NCBI GenBank assembly: GCA_029785615.1 | Contig: JAFLZH010000002.1 | Span: forward strand, 62,001 to 126,000 | Length of the DNA: 64,000 bases | Source: Nitrososphaerota archaeon | GTDB lineage: Archaea; Thermoproteota; Nitrososphaeria; Nitrososphaerales; Gagatemarchaeaceae | Direction: 5' to 3' | Part shown: positions 24,435 to 33,753 of the stretch, piece by piece | Numbering within the stretch: position 1 is the stretch's first letter | Layout: every line of letters begins with the position of its first letter | Notes under the pieces: model-generated | The model's input: only the letters and a program-made list of their open reading frames with translations | Database searches by the model: none | Told to the model about the DNA's origin: nothing | Position numbers and translations under genes: made by a program

Positions 24435-25046
24435 TTGCCTACCTTTTTCTGCGACGTCGGCGGGGTGCTGATCGAGAACCCCTGGGCGAGAACAGCGCAG
24501 GACGTCGGTGCGCAGTTCGGCAGAGACCCAGGGGAGATGCTCAGGCTGCTCTCCGCTCTCAGCAGGAGGCTCGACAGGGGGGAGTTGGCCCTGGCGGGGG
24601 TCCACAGGGAGCTGGCGGGGGCCCTCGGGGACGGCTACCCTCTTGCGCGCTTCGAGGCTACCCTGGACGCGGCCCTGAGGAAGGTCCAGCCGGTGTGGGA
24701 CGCCGTCCAGGCCCTGGGGCACGGCGGCGACTGGGAGGTCATAGCCCTGAGCAACATGTCCTCGGAGGTGTGGGCGTCCCTGCAGAGGAAGTTCGGCATC
24801 GGCGCCCTCTTCAGCTCCGCTGTGCTGTCGTTCGAGCACTGCGTCCTCAAGCCCGACCCGGCAATCTACCAGCTGGCCCTGAGACAGGCGAGGTCCCCTG
24901 CTGGAGAGCGCGTCTTTGTGGACGACGTCCTGGAGAATGTCCAGGCGGCCAAGGCGGCGGGGATGAAGACCTACCTCGCAGAACGGCCTTCCGATACTGC
25001 GCGCTTCATACTCTCCCTTGGAGGCATCCAGGGGACGTCGGCGTAG
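24435..25046 (+). CDS. HAD-superfamily hydrolase
   Basis: 203 residues, HAD fold. Motif I is the variant CDVGGVLIENP (Asp then GGV, as in haloacid dehalogenase-like and epoxide-hydrolase N-domain proteins), motif II LSNMSSE, motif III KPDPAIY, motif IV FVDDVLENVQ. It is probably a phosphatase for a small molecule. The TTG at 24435 is the only reasonable start after the RNase J-like stop, 14 bases upstream. Confidence 0.8.
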   Translation: MPTFFCDVGGVLIENPWARTAQDVGAQFGRDPGEMLRLLSALSRRLDRGELALAGVHRELAGALGDGYPLARFEATLDAALRKVQPVWDAVQALGHGGDWEVIALSNMSSEVWASLQRKFGIGALFSSAVLSFEHCVLKPDPAIYQLALRQARSPAGERVFVDDVLENVQAAKAAGMKTYLAERPSDTARFILSLGGIQGTSA

Positions 25047-25114
25047 CGCGGCAGCTTCGGGCCTCAGGTCGGAGCGAAGTCAGGTTAAGAAGCACCGTCG
25101 AGGCGAGGTGAGCC

Positions 25115-26554
25115 ATGGAGACCCAGGAAGCGAGGGACCTCGCGGAGGCGGCCGTCTCGAAGGCCCTGAAGGCGGGGGCGTCGTATGCAGAGGCCAGGGT
25201 GCAGGCGACCTGGGAGAGGGAGTTCGGGCTGAAGAACGGGGAGCCGCAGCCGTCGATCTTCGTCGAGGGGTACGGGATAGGGATCAGGGTGATCGCCGGC
25301 GGGGCCCTCGGATTCGCGGCCACCAACGCCATGCAAAGGGCATCGGTGGGCGAGGTGGCGGTGAAAGCGGTGAAGCTGGCGAAGGCGTCACGGAGCATGC
25401 TGCGACGGCCGGTGGTCTTCGACTCAGCGAAGCCGGCTAGGACCAACTGGGCCGCTCCTGAGACCAAGAAGATCGAGAACGCGGACTCCGCTTGGCTGAG
25501 GCGCGTCCTGGTGGACATCGACGGCAGAGTGGCGGACGGGAGAGCGGGAGTGAAGCTGCCGGGGAGGCTCTTCTACCTGTCCGCCGAGCTCCAGGAGCGG
25601 TATTTCGTCAACAGCGACGGCGCCAGGGTGGCGGGGCGGGTCCCCCGCGTGAGCTTCGGGGGCTCCCTCACAGCCGTGGAAGCAGGCTCAGCCGCCCAGA
25701 GGTTCGTCCAGCAGGGGGAGACGGGAGGGCTCGAAGTCGTGAAGAGGATCGGGCTCGTCGAGAGGGTGGTCGAGGAGGCGAAGGCGATGGGGAAGGTGCT
25801 GAAGGCGTCGGCCAAGCCTCCGACAGAGACGATAGACGTCGTCCTCAGCCCGGAGCTCTCTGGGATCGCGGCCCACGAGTCGGTGGGGCACCCGCAGGAG
25901 GCGGACAGGGTCCTGGGGAGGGAGGGCGCCCAGGCAGGGGAGTCGTATCTGACGGCAGACAGCCTTGGGAGGAAGATAGGCAGCCACGAAGCGAACGTGA
26001 GCGACGACCCCACGCTGCTGCACTCCAACGGGTACGTCCCGGTGGACGACGAGGGGGTTGCTGCGAAGAAGCGCCTCCTGATCAAGGGAGGGGTCATCAA
26101 CGAGTTCCTGCAGAACAGGGCTACGGCCGGCAAGTTCGGAGTCAACAGCAACGGCTCGGCGAGGGCGGTCTCCTTCGACAGAGAGCCCATCATAAGGATG
26201 GCGAACACATTCGTGGAGCCTGGAGACTACACCACCGACGAGATATTCAAGGAGGTGAAGCACGGCGTATACTTCAAGTCGTTCACTGAGTGGAACATAG
26301 ACGACAAGAGGCTGAATCAGAGATACGTGGCGCTGGAAGCATACCTGATAGACCGCGGAGAGCTGAAGGGACTGGTCAGGTCTCCGGTCCTGGAGATCAC
26401 CACGCCAAAGCTCTGGGGGAGCGTGAAGGCCAGGAGCAGGCACGTGGAGTTCGAGGCAGCCACCTGCGGGAAGGGGGACCCGATGCAGGGCGCGCCCGTG
26501 TGGACCGGCGGGCCGGAGACCCTGCTGACCGGGATAAGGCTGGGGGCGAGATAG
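25115..26554 (+). CDS. tldD: TldD-family metalloprotease subunit
   Basis: 479 residues. The zinc motif HESVGH (H-E-x3-H) within GIAAHESVGHPQEAD and the C-terminal CGKGDPMQGAPVWTGGP are diagnostic of TldD. With TldE it forms a protease that cleaves unfolded or leader peptides; TldD carries the active site. The ATG at 25115 is well placed after a purine-rich GAGGTGAG. tldE follows after two bases. Confidence 0.93.
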   Translation: METQEARDLAEAAVSKALKAGASYAEARVQATWEREFGLKNGEPQPSIFVEGYGIGIRVIAGGALGFAATNAMQRASVGEVAVKAVKLAKASRSMLRRPVVFDSAKPARTNWAAPETKKIENADSAWLRRVLVDIDGRVADGRAGVKLPGRLFYLSAELQERYFVNSDGARVAGRVPRVSFGGSLTAVEAGSAAQRFVQQGETGGLEVVKRIGLVERVVEEAKAMGKVLKASAKPPTETIDVVLSPELSGIAAHESVGHPQEADRVLGREGAQAGESYLTADSLGRKIGSHEANVSDDPTLLHSNGYVPVDDEGVAAKKRLLIKGGVINEFLQNRATAGKFGVNSNGSARAVSFDREPIIRMANTFVEPGDYTTDEIFKEVKHGVYFKSFTEWNIDDKRLNQRYVALEAYLIDRGELKGLVRSPVLEITTPKLWGSVKARSRHVEFEAATCGKGDPMQGAPVWTGGPETLLTGIRLGAR

Positions 26555-26556
26555 AC

Positions 26557-27885
26557 ATGGACCTGGACGAGCTTAACCGCCTGGCTGTCCGCGCGGCGGA
26601 GGCGCTAAAGGTCGACGACGCGGTTGCGCTCAGCGCCCGGACGGCAGACAGCATGGTCAGGTTCGCAGACAACTCGGCTACGGTGGCCAACAGAGTCGAC
26701 GAGGCCGAGCTGACGGTGTACCTGGCGAAGGCGGGGCGGAGGGCGATCGCGTCCACCTCGAACCTCTCGCAGGCTGCGGTGGAGGGGTTCGTGAAGGACC
26801 TCCACGCCTCCATGAAGGGCCTCCCTCAGGGCGAATACGCCCCGCTCCCCGACGGGGCGGCAAAGTACAGCCAGAGCGGCCGGTTCGACAGGAAAGTGGC
26901 AGATGCGGAAGAGAAGCTCCCGGAGCTGGCCAAGGCGGCCATAGACTCCTCCCTGGCCGCAGGCGGGAAGAGGTCAGCCGGGGCCATCAGCGCGTGGAAA
27001 GCGACGGTCGCCATCCTGACTACCTCCGGGACCAGGGGCTCCGACTCGAGGACGGCCATCACGTTGAACATCCGTTCCTTCGGCGAGGGCGACGCCAGCG
27101 GCCATGGCCTGTCATGCTCGTCTACGCTGCGGGGTTTCGACCCGGTGGAAGCCGGCAGGAGGGCGGGGGAGGGCGCGAAGAGGATGCGGCAGGCCGCGGA
27201 GCCGGACGCAGGGAAGTACGAGGTCCTTTTGAGCCCGGCCGTCGCCTCGAATCTGACCGAGACGGTCGCTGGGGCGGCGTCGGCGTTCTCGGTAGACGCA
27301 GGGACGTCGTATCTCGCCGGGAAGCTCGGGAAGAAAGTCGCCGCGCCGCCCTTCGACCTCACGGACCACGGCGTGGTGGACGGAGGCCTTGGAGGGAGAG
27401 CGTTCGACGACGAAGGGTCCCCCACCAGAGCCACGAAGATCATCGAGGGAGGGGTCCTGCGAGGCTACCTGCACAACCTCACGACGGCGAAGAAGTGGAA
27501 GGCCGAGACCACCGGGAGCGCCGGGCTCATCGCCCCCCACCCGTGGAACCTGGAAGTGGGCGCCGGAGACTCCAGCTACGAGGAGATGGTGAAAGAGATG
27601 AAGAAGGGGATCGTGCTCACCAGCAACTGGTACACACGTTTCAACAACTACAGGACAGGGGAGTTCTCTACCGTCCCCAGGGACGGCGCATACCTAGTGG
27701 AGGATGGGGAGATCGTGAGGTCGCTGAAGGGGCTGCGCGCCGGAGACGACCAGCTGAGGCTGTTCTCCTCGGTGAGGCTCCTCTCGAAGGAGCGCGAGTG
27801 GGTCCAGTGGTGGGAGGTCGACACCCCCACTCTGTGTCCCTGGATCCTCGTCGACGGCGTCAGCATCACCAGGGCCTACGACTAG
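26557..27885 (+). CDS. tldE: TldE/PmbA-family protease partner
   Basis: 442 residues of the PmbA/TldE family. It aligns in layout with TldD but lacks the zinc HExxxH. The segment GIVLTSNWYTRFNNYRTGEFS near residue 350 is characteristic. It should cap the TldD active site in a TldD2/E2-type assembly. It begins two bases after the tldD stop, so the two are co-translated. The convergent trpB2 gene ends 9 bases away. Confidence 0.92.
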   Translation: MDLDELNRLAVRAAEALKVDDAVALSARTADSMVRFADNSATVANRVDEAELTVYLAKAGRRAIASTSNLSQAAVEGFVKDLHASMKGLPQGEYAPLPDGAAKYSQSGRFDRKVADAEEKLPELAKAAIDSSLAAGGKRSAGAISAWKATVAILTTSGTRGSDSRTAITLNIRSFGEGDASGHGLSCSSTLRGFDPVEAGRRAGEGAKRMRQAAEPDAGKYEVLLSPAVASNLTETVAGAASAFSVDAGTSYLAGKLGKKVAAPPFDLTDHGVVDGGLGGRAFDDEGSPTRATKIIEGGVLRGYLHNLTTAKKWKAETTGSAGLIAPHPWNLEVGAGDSSYEEMVKEMKKGIVLTSNWYTRFNNYRTGEFSTVPRDGAYLVEDGEIVRSLKGLRAGDDQLRLFSSVRLLSKEREWVQWWEVDTPTLCPWILVDGVSITRAYD

Positions 27886-27894
27886 GCAGACCAC

Positions 27895-29262
27895 TCATCT
27901 GACCACGGGGAGGGCGGCCAGAGCCTGCGCCAGCGCCCCCTCGTCTGGTTCGAAGTCCACCAGCCTGTTGGCGAGCTTGTCTTCGTACGCCTTCAGGTCG
28001 AGGAGGCCGTGGCCGCTGAGGTTGAAGAGTATTGTCTTCGCCTCGTTCTTCTGCTTGCACCGCAGGGCCAGATCTATGGCTGCCTTGACCGCGTGGTTCG
28101 ACTCTGGGGCAGGGACAATGCCCTCCGTCTGGGCCATGAGCACCCCAGCTTCCATCACCTCGTTCTGTGAGTAGGAGACGCTCCGCATGAAGCCTTTGTC
28201 GATGAGCATGCACATCGAAGGGGCCTTGCCGTGGTACCTCAGCCCCCCGGCGTGGATGGGCGGGCACTGGTAGGTGTGGCCCACGGTGTGCATCTTGATC
28301 AGCGGTGTCATCTCACCCGAGTCCGCGAAGTCGTACCTGTAGGACCCGCGGGTGGTCGAAGGCACAGCCTTCGGCTCCGACGCGACGAACTCCGCGTCGC
28401 TCTTCCCCCTGAGTTTGTCCTTCATGAATGGGTAGGCCAGGCCGGCGTAGTTGCTCCCTCCGCCTATGCATCCTACTATGTAGTCGGGGTCCTCGCCGAA
28501 CTCCTCCATCTGGAGCTTCGCCTCCTGCCCTATGACTGACTGGTGGGTGAGGACGTGGTTTAGGACGCTACCTAGGGCGTACTTCGTGTTGTCGTGAGTG
28601 ATGCAGTCCTCAACCGCTTCGCTGATGGCGATGCCAAGGCCACCGGGATGGTTCGGGTCTTTCTCGAGGAACTTCCTCCCGGCGCTGGTCCTTGAGCTGG
28701 GCGACGAGTGCACCTCGGCCCCGTACACCTCCATCAGCGTTCTGCGATATGGTTTCTGCTCGTAGCTGCTCCTCGTCATGTACACCGTCAGGTCTATGTC
28801 GAACATCGCTGCTGCCAGGGCGAGCGCGCTCCCCCATTGTCCCGCCCCCGTTTCTGTGGTCAGGCGCTCTGTCCCCTCCTTCCTGTGGTAGTAGGCCTGG
28901 GCTATGGCGGTGTTCGGCTTGTGGCTGCCGGCAGGGTTGAGATCCTCGCGTTTGTAGAATATCTTGGCAGGGGTCTTCAGCTTTGCCTCCAGTCTGGCTG
29001 CCCGGTGCAGCGGGGTCGGCCTTCCTAGCCGAAGATATGCCTCCCTGACCTCGTCGGGGATCGGGATGAACTCCTGGGTGGAGACTTCCTGCATCACGCA
29101 CTCCTTTGCAAAGAGCCGGAGGAGCGGTTCGGGCGCCATCGGCTGCATGGTCCGCGGATCCAGAGGCGGCGGGAGTGGCTCCGGGAGGTCGTGCTGGATG
29201 TTGTAGTACGCCGCGGGGAGCTTGTCGGAAGAAAGGACTGACTTCAGCTGTGTGGGACTCAT
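27895..29262 (-). CDS. trpB2: Tryptophan synthase beta chain, TrpB2 type
   Basis: 455 residues, longer than TrpB1 as expected for TrpB2. PLP lysine Lys115 in AGSHKPNTA, catalytic-loop TTETGAGQWG, phosphate-binding CIGGGSN, and LSGHGLLDL near the end. TrpB2 makes tryptophan from serine and indole, often without TrpA, and may salvage free indole. No other trp gene is in the window. The minus-strand TATA-like CGATTTAACC (29284-29293) lies about 22 bases before the ATG, so the transcript should be leaderless. A palindrome stands next to that box, and an ACT-domain regulator is divergent. Confidence 0.93.
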   Translation of the reverse strand: MSPTQLKSVLSSDKLPAAYYNIQHDLPEPLPPPLDPRTMQPMAPEPLLRLFAKECVMQEVSTQEFIPIPDEVREAYLRLGRPTPLHRAARLEAKLKTPAKIFYKREDLNPAGSHKPNTAIAQAYYHRKEGTERLTTETGAGQWGSALALAAAMFDIDLTVYMTRSSYEQKPYRRTLMEVYGAEVHSSPSSRTSAGRKFLEKDPNHPGGLGIAISEAVEDCITHDNTKYALGSVLNHVLTHQSVIGQEAKLQMEEFGEDPDYIVGCIGGGSNYAGLAYPFMKDKLRGKSDAEFVASEPKAVPSTTRGSYRYDFADSGEMTPLIKMHTVGHTYQCPPIHAGGLRYHGKAPSMCMLIDKGFMRSVSYSQNEVMEAGVLMAQTEGIVPAPESNHAVKAAIDLALRCKQKNEAKTILFNLSGHGLLDLKAYEDKLANRLVDFEPDEGALAQALAALPVVR

Positions 29263-29292
29263 GGCCCCGGCCCCACCCCAGCAGGTTAAATC

Positions 29293-29363
29293 GAATCGTG
29301 CACGAAACTGTGCATTGTGTCTCCGGTTCAGACGGTGCGGAAACCCTCAATAGCGCACGATTC
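29293..29363. promoter_or_regulatory. Operator region between trpB2 and the ACT regulator
   Basis: TCGTGCACGA (29296-29305) is a perfect 10-base palindrome beside the trpB2 TATA box. GAATCGTGC (29293-29301) is repeated inverted as GCACGATTC (29355-29363), just before the divergent regulator gene, and a TGTGCA half-site lies between. The layout suggests cooperative binding to both sites. Confidence 0.55.
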
Positions 29364-29375
29364 CGGACACGGTTC

Positions 29376-29882
29376 GTGTGGCCTAGCATCAGGAAGCAGT
29401 TCGAGAGGCAGGTGGTCAGGCCAGATATTGTGAGGAAGATGATCGAGTGCGGGATGCGGGTCTCCGAAGACGAGAAGATCTACGTGGGGGACGTGGAGGT
29501 GGGTTTCACTGCTGTAGCCAGGGCGGTGAAAGTGGACAGAAGGGTGGTGAAGCAGACGGTGCAGCAGATACGGCAGAACCGCTACCTCTACTCTCTCTTC
29601 TCAAGGACGGCCCCCCTCGGGACCAGTTTAGTCGACGTCGTGAACATGCTGGGCTACACTGCTCTGATCATTCAGGCAGACCCCAAGTCCCCGGGGATCA
29701 TGGCAGAGGTCGCGGAGATACTCTCGCGTCATGGCATGGTGGTGAGGCAGGCGGTCGCGGAAGACCCGGAGATGGTGCACGACGCGAAGATGACGTTAGT
29801 GGTGGAGGGGCAGCTCACCGGGCATGTCGTCGAGGAGCTCCATGGCCTGAAGGACGTCCGGAGCATAAAGATCCTGAAGTAG
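29376..29882 (+). CDS. HTH plus ACT-domain regulator of amino acid metabolism (COG2150-like)
   Basis: 168 residues. An N-terminal helical DNA-binding region with VGFTAVARAVKVDRRVVKQTVQQI (about 42-65) is followed by an ACT domain (ALIIQADPKSPGIMAEVAEILSRHGMVVRQAV, about 90-120) that normally binds an amino acid. It is divergent from trpB2 with paired palindromes between them, so it may respond to tryptophan or serine and control trpB2; that is inference. The GTG at 29376 is the best start; the frame upstream lies inside trpB2. Confidence 0.8.
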   Translation: MWPSIRKQFERQVVRPDIVRKMIECGMRVSEDEKIYVGDVEVGFTAVARAVKVDRRVVKQTVQQIRQNRYLYSLFSRTAPLGTSLVDVVNMLGYTALIIQADPKSPGIMAEVAEILSRHGMVVRQAVAEDPEMVHDAKMTLVVEGQLTGHVVEELHGLKDVRSIKILK

Positions 29883-29883
29883 G

Positions 29884-30840
29884 ATGCCCCGCAAGTACGA
29901 CGTGGCCGTGATGCACGACTACTTCGTGGACAGGCTGGTCCATGTGAGGGGGCTCGAGAAGACCATGGCAGAGGTCGCGGAGAAAGCTGCGTCCGGAGGA
30001 GGCGGCATCCATGGGGTGCCACAGGAGGAGATCAGGGGCGGGAACGCCGTGAACCTCGCCCACGCCCTGGCCCGCCTGGGCCTGAGGACCCTGCTGATTA
30101 CCCACTGCGAACCCGCACACGAGCACCTCCTGAAGAGCGCCTTCAGAGGGCTGAAGGCAGACCTGAAGGTGAAGCCTCTGCCGGCGGGGCTGACGGTCGC
30201 ATTCGAGGAGAGCACCAACGTGATGCTGTCCGACGGGAGGGGCGCCTCTGACTTCGGACCTTCGGCCCTCGACGAGGACGACTGGACGGGGCTCGAAGGC
30301 TCGAAAGTGGTCTGCTCGGTCAACTGGGCGGCGAACAGGCGGGGGACCGAGCTGCTGCAGGCGCTGAGGCGGCGCCTTGGCGCCGAGAAGACCATCTACA
30401 TAGACCCGGCGGACTTTCGGGACAGGCTGGACAGGTTCATGGCGCTTGCCAGGCTCATCTCGAAGGGGGGGCTCGTCGACTGGGTCAGCATGAACGAGTT
30501 CGAGAGCCTCTCGGCGGCCACCGCCATGGGGATCGAGTCCGCGGACAGGGCGTCCAGGTGCCTTTACCTTGCGAGGGCGCTCGGGGTCGTATTCGACATG
30601 CACTGCGTCGATGGGGCATACACCAGCGAAGGGACGAGGGTGACAGCCAGCTCCACAAGGTCGATCCGGACGCGCCGCCTCACGGGAGCCGGGGACGTCT
30701 GGGACGCGGCTTCCATCTATGGTAGGTTGAAGGAGATGGACGAGCAGGGGCGCCTAGGTTTCGCCAACAGGGCCGCCAAGCTCTACCTGGAAGGCAAAGA
30801 TCCTGTTCCGCCTACCTTGTCGGAGCTGAAGGGGCGCTAG
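29884..30840 (+). CDS. PfkB-family sugar kinase-like protein
   Basis: 318 residues of the ribokinase fold. The ATP/catalytic motif is LTGAGDVWDAASIYG (about 258-272), close to the DTxGAGD signature but with Arg-Leu before it. An N-terminal Gly-rich segment (GGNAVNLAHALARLG) contacts substrate in this family. The substrate is unknown. It begins one base after the ACT regulator stop, so the two are cotranscribed. Confidence 0.8.
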   Translation: MPRKYDVAVMHDYFVDRLVHVRGLEKTMAEVAEKAASGGGGIHGVPQEEIRGGNAVNLAHALARLGLRTLLITHCEPAHEHLLKSAFRGLKADLKVKPLPAGLTVAFEESTNVMLSDGRGASDFGPSALDEDDWTGLEGSKVVCSVNWAANRRGTELLQALRRRLGAEKTIYIDPADFRDRLDRFMALARLISKGGLVDWVSMNEFESLSAATAMGIESADRASRCLYLARALGVVFDMHCVDGAYTSEGTRVTASSTRSIRTRRLTGAGDVWDAASIYGRLKEMDEQGRLGFANRAAKLYLEGKDPVPPTLSELKGR

Positions 30841-30843
30841 CTC

Positions 30844-31368
30844 CTACTTCTCCAGCATCCGCGAGAAGGTCCAGGCGACCGTGTTGAGGATCTCGTTGAG
30901 CCTCGCCTTCTCCCCGTAGTTCTCGATTATCAGCTTCCCTATGGACCCGTTGGCCTCTTCCACGTCGAACCTCAAGCCAGACCCCTTCGCGAGCTTGCCC
31001 GCCTTCATGAGCTCCTCGTCCTTGGATTTCATCCCCTCGAGTATCTTGCCGATCAGGAAGGACCTGAACGGCGGGGTGGTCGCCTTCAAAGCGACCCCTG
31101 AAGGCTCCACGGCGACGGCGTCCGAGGTTATCGTGGCGACAGCTATGACCTGGCCGCCCTTGTCTCTCTTCAGCTCGCGCGTCTCTGGGACGTCTTTGGA
31201 TTCCGCGAGCATCTCTATGGCGGGCTTGAACGTAGACACCCTGAGCGTGGCGTCGACGTAGCCCAGAGTCTCGCTGAGCCTCTCTATCTCTTCCTGCAGC
31301 TGTGCTATCCTCCCCTCGAGCCAGAGCTTCAACTCCGCGGCCCTCTTCACTTCGGCGTCGGAGGACAT
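30844..31368 (-). CDS. Coiled-coil protein of unknown function
   Basis: 174 residues. A coiled coil at residues 10-40 (LKLWLEGRIAQLQEEIERLSETL) is followed by a compact alpha/beta domain ending in a helix. I do not recognise a characterised family; it looks like a conserved archaeal hypothetical. ATG 31368 was chosen over an in-frame GTG at 31386 that would overlap the divergent gene. Confidence 0.6.
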   Translation of the reverse strand: MSSDAEVKRAAELKLWLEGRIAQLQEEIERLSETLGYVDATLRVSTFKPAIEMLAESKDVPETRELKRDKGGQVIAVATITSDAVAVEPSGVALKATTPPFRSFLIGKILEGMKSKDEELMKAGKLAKGSGLRFDVEEANGSIGKLIIENYGEKARLNEILNTVAWTFSRMLEK

Positions 31369-31371
31369 TGA

Positions 31372-32202
31372 ATGCAGTCCGGACACGTCGCGCTAAAAAC
31401 GTTAGTCGACGGCCTCGGAACAGGGGCCCGGAGCGATGAAAGTGTCAAGTCGGCAGTGGTTGGGGTGCCCCCGTTGCTGAGGCTGAAACGGAGGACATCA
31501 ATCGTGGCTTCGGCCTCGGCCTTCGCCGCCGTGTATGCGGTGCTGGGGACCATCCCGATATCGAGGCTTGTCCTAGGCGCGGGCAACTTCCTCACCGCTA
31601 GCAACTTCGTCACCCCCCTGGCGGGGATGATGTTCGGCCCCTATGTGGGGGGGTTCGCGGCCCTGATGGGGGACATCATGGACATCTATGCCGGCAGCGT
31701 AGCGTTCAACGGCATCGGCATCTCGATTCTTGCGGCCGACCTTGCCACGGTGGCGGTGGCCGGCCTAGCATACAGTGGGAAGAGGAAGGCGGCCCTTGCG
31801 GTTCCTCTCATAGTCATCGCGCTGTATTGGGCCGACCCGATATCTGTGCTCTTCATCGGGCCGGTCCCCTTCACGTGGCTGCACGTGGCTTCCCTGTTCC
31901 CCCTGGCGGGGGCTCTGTGGCTGGAGGGCTCCGGGAGGATGTCAAAGCTCAACCCGGCGTTCGTGGTGAGCATCACATTCGCAGCCCTTCTCTGCGGACA
32001 GCTCACCGGGACCCTGGTCGGCCAGGAGCTTTCGGTGAGAGTGTTCGGGACGCTGTCACTGCAGGCCTGGCGGGGGACGGTCGAGCTCTTCTTCCCCCTT
32101 TATCCTCTAGAACGCACGTTCTTCACCGCTGTGGGGTCGGCCATATCTCTCCCGGTCCTCCGCGCGGTCTCGCGGAGACGCAGCCAGAGCCCGCCAGCCT
32201 GA
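31372..32202 (+). CDS. Membrane protein resembling an ECF-type transporter S component
   Basis: 276 residues: a polar N-terminus of about 40 residues, then six hydrophobic segments. The Gly-rich loop LAGMMFGPYVGGFAALMGDIMD after the second helix is typical of small-molecule-binding S components of energy-coupling-factor transporters. No ATPase or T component is nearby. The vitamin or metal substrate is not readable. The start codon (ATG 31372) lies three bases from the divergent gene. Confidence 0.6.
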   Translation: MQSGHVALKTLVDGLGTGARSDESVKSAVVGVPPLLRLKRRTSIVASASAFAAVYAVLGTIPISRLVLGAGNFLTASNFVTPLAGMMFGPYVGGFAALMGDIMDIYAGSVAFNGIGISILAADLATVAVAGLAYSGKRKAALAVPLIVIALYWADPISVLFIGPVPFTWLHVASLFPLAGALWLEGSGRMSKLNPAFVVSITFAALLCGQLTGTLVGQELSVRVFGTLSLQAWRGTVELFFPLYPLERTFFTAVGSAISLPVLRAVSRRRSQSPPA

Positions 32203-32259
32203 GGTTCGGCGGCTTCTTCGGGAGCACCCTTTAATGGTCTGACAGGAAGGCGGAGACTC

Positions 32260-33465
32260 ATGGCTGGCGAAGACGTCTCCCTCGCGGAGGCGGCCGAGCG
32301 CTTCCGGGGGCTGCTGCAGGAGCAGATCGAGAGAGCCAAGAGGATCAGCAGGCCCGTCGAGTGGCTGGACTACTCGAAGCTAGACAGAGTAGTGATCGGG
32401 GTCATCGGAGGAGACGGCATCGGCCCCGTCATAGCGAAGGAGGCGACGAAGGTGATGGAGACACTCCTCCAAGACGAGCTCAAGGCCGGCAGGGTGGAGA
32501 TCAGGGAGATAGGCGGGCTCACCATCGAGAACCGGGTCAAGCAACTGAAGTCGCTCCCCGAGGAGGTCCTTGCGGAGATCCGGAAGTGTCACGTCCTCCT
32601 GAAGGGGCCGACGACCACCCCAGAAGCAGGGAGCGGGATGCCGAACATCGAGAGCGCGAACATCGCGATCAGGACGGCGTTCGACCTTTTCGCCAACGTG
32701 CGGCCCGTGAAGATGCCGTCCGAGGGGATCGACTGGGTATTCTTCAGAGAGAACACCGAGGGGGAGTATGTCCTCGGCAGCAAGGGGTTCATGGCCACCC
32801 CTGACCTGGCCGTAGACTTCAAGGTAATCACCCGGCCGGGGGCGGAGAGGATAATCCGGCTCGCCTTCGAGCACGCTAGGAGAACGGGGAGGAAGCGGGT
32901 GACGGTCGTGACGAAGGCCAACGTGATCAAGGCCACCGACGGGCTGTTTCTGGACGCGGCGAAGCGCGTGGCAGGGGGCTTCCCGGAGATCAAGTGGGAC
33001 AGCTGGTACATCGATGTGTTCACCGCGAAGCTCATAGACGAGAAGAGGAGGCGCGACTTCGAGGTGGTCGTCCTCCCGAACCTCTACGGGGACATCGTGA
33101 CCGACGAGGCCGCAGAGCTGCAGGGCGGGGTCGGAACCGCGGGGAGTGCCAACATCGGGGCGAGGTTCGGCATGTTTGAGGCGATCCATGGGTCGGCGCC
33201 GAGGATGGTCACCGAGGGGAGAGAGAGCTACGCGGACCCGCTCAGCCTCATGAGGGCGGCGGTCATGCTCCTCGAACACATCGGGATGCTGGAGAAGAGT
33301 AGAAGGCTCGCGATGGCCCTCGACCTCTGCTCGTTATACGAACAGAAGGTGAAGATCACAGGGAGGTCCGACGGAGCGACAGCCGCACAGTTCGGGAGCT
33401 ACGTGACCTCGGCGCTCTCCGATCCGCACCTCGACGAGAAGTGGGCATCCCATCAGAGAGGGTGA
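32260..33465 (+). CDS. icd: Isocitrate dehydrogenase
   Basis: 401 residues of the isocitrate/isopropylmalate dehydrogenase family. The substrate motif ESANIAIR has the Ser-x-Asn-x3-Arg pattern of isocitrate dehydrogenase rather than the isopropylmalate type. GGDGIGP, FRENTEGEY and the metal-binding NLYGDIVTDEAAELQGG are intact. It decarboxylates isocitrate to 2-oxoglutarate in the TCA cycle. The N-terminal 35 residues form an extra helix. Cofactor preference is not certain. Confidence 0.85.
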   Translation: MAGEDVSLAEAAERFRGLLQEQIERAKRISRPVEWLDYSKLDRVVIGVIGGDGIGPVIAKEATKVMETLLQDELKAGRVEIREIGGLTIENRVKQLKSLPEEVLAEIRKCHVLLKGPTTTPEAGSGMPNIESANIAIRTAFDLFANVRPVKMPSEGIDWVFFRENTEGEYVLGSKGFMATPDLAVDFKVITRPGAERIIRLAFEHARRTGRKRVTVVTKANVIKATDGLFLDAAKRVAGGFPEIKWDSWYIDVFTAKLIDEKRRRDFEVVVLPNLYGDIVTDEAAELQGGVGTAGSANIGARFGMFEAIHGSAPRMVTEGRESYADPLSLMRAAVMLLEHIGMLEKSRRLAMALDLCSLYEQKVKITGRSDGATAAQFGSYVTSALSDPHLDEKWASHQRG

Positions 33466-33472
33466 GGCCCCG

Positions 33473-33745
33473 TCAGCCGTGGATGCGGAAGTCGCGGTGG
33501 TTTCTCGGAGAGGCCGCCTTTACGTCGACCCGGTCAACCCTGGCCCGGGGCGGGCCTAGCTTGGCCCAGTCTATGACCCTCTGAACCATCATATCATCCC
33601 CCTCCAAGAAAGCTTCCACGGAACCGTCCGGGAGGTTGCGGACCCAGCCGTGGACGCCTGCATCCGCCGCCAGCCTGACCATGCTCGCCCGGAAGGAGAC
33701 GCCGTGGACGAGTCCCACTATCCTGACGCGGACCGCTCTGGTCAT
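33473..33745 (-). CDS. Acylphosphatase
   Basis: 90 residues, normal length. The phosphate loop reads GLVHGVSFR (usual G-x-VQGVGFR) with the catalytic Arg kept, and the catalytic Asn is in GWVRNLPDGSVE. It hydrolyses acyl phosphates such as carbamoyl phosphate. ATG 33745 lies 8 bases after the MarC stop, so the two genes probably form an operon. The Gln-to-His and Gly-to-Ser changes in the loop are mild. Confidence 0.9.
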   Translation of the reverse strand: MTRAVRVRIVGLVHGVSFRASMVRLAADAGVHGWVRNLPDGSVEAFLEGDDMMVQRVIDWAKLGPPRARVDRVDVKAASPRNHRDFRIHG

Positions 33746-33753
33746 GGCCGCCA

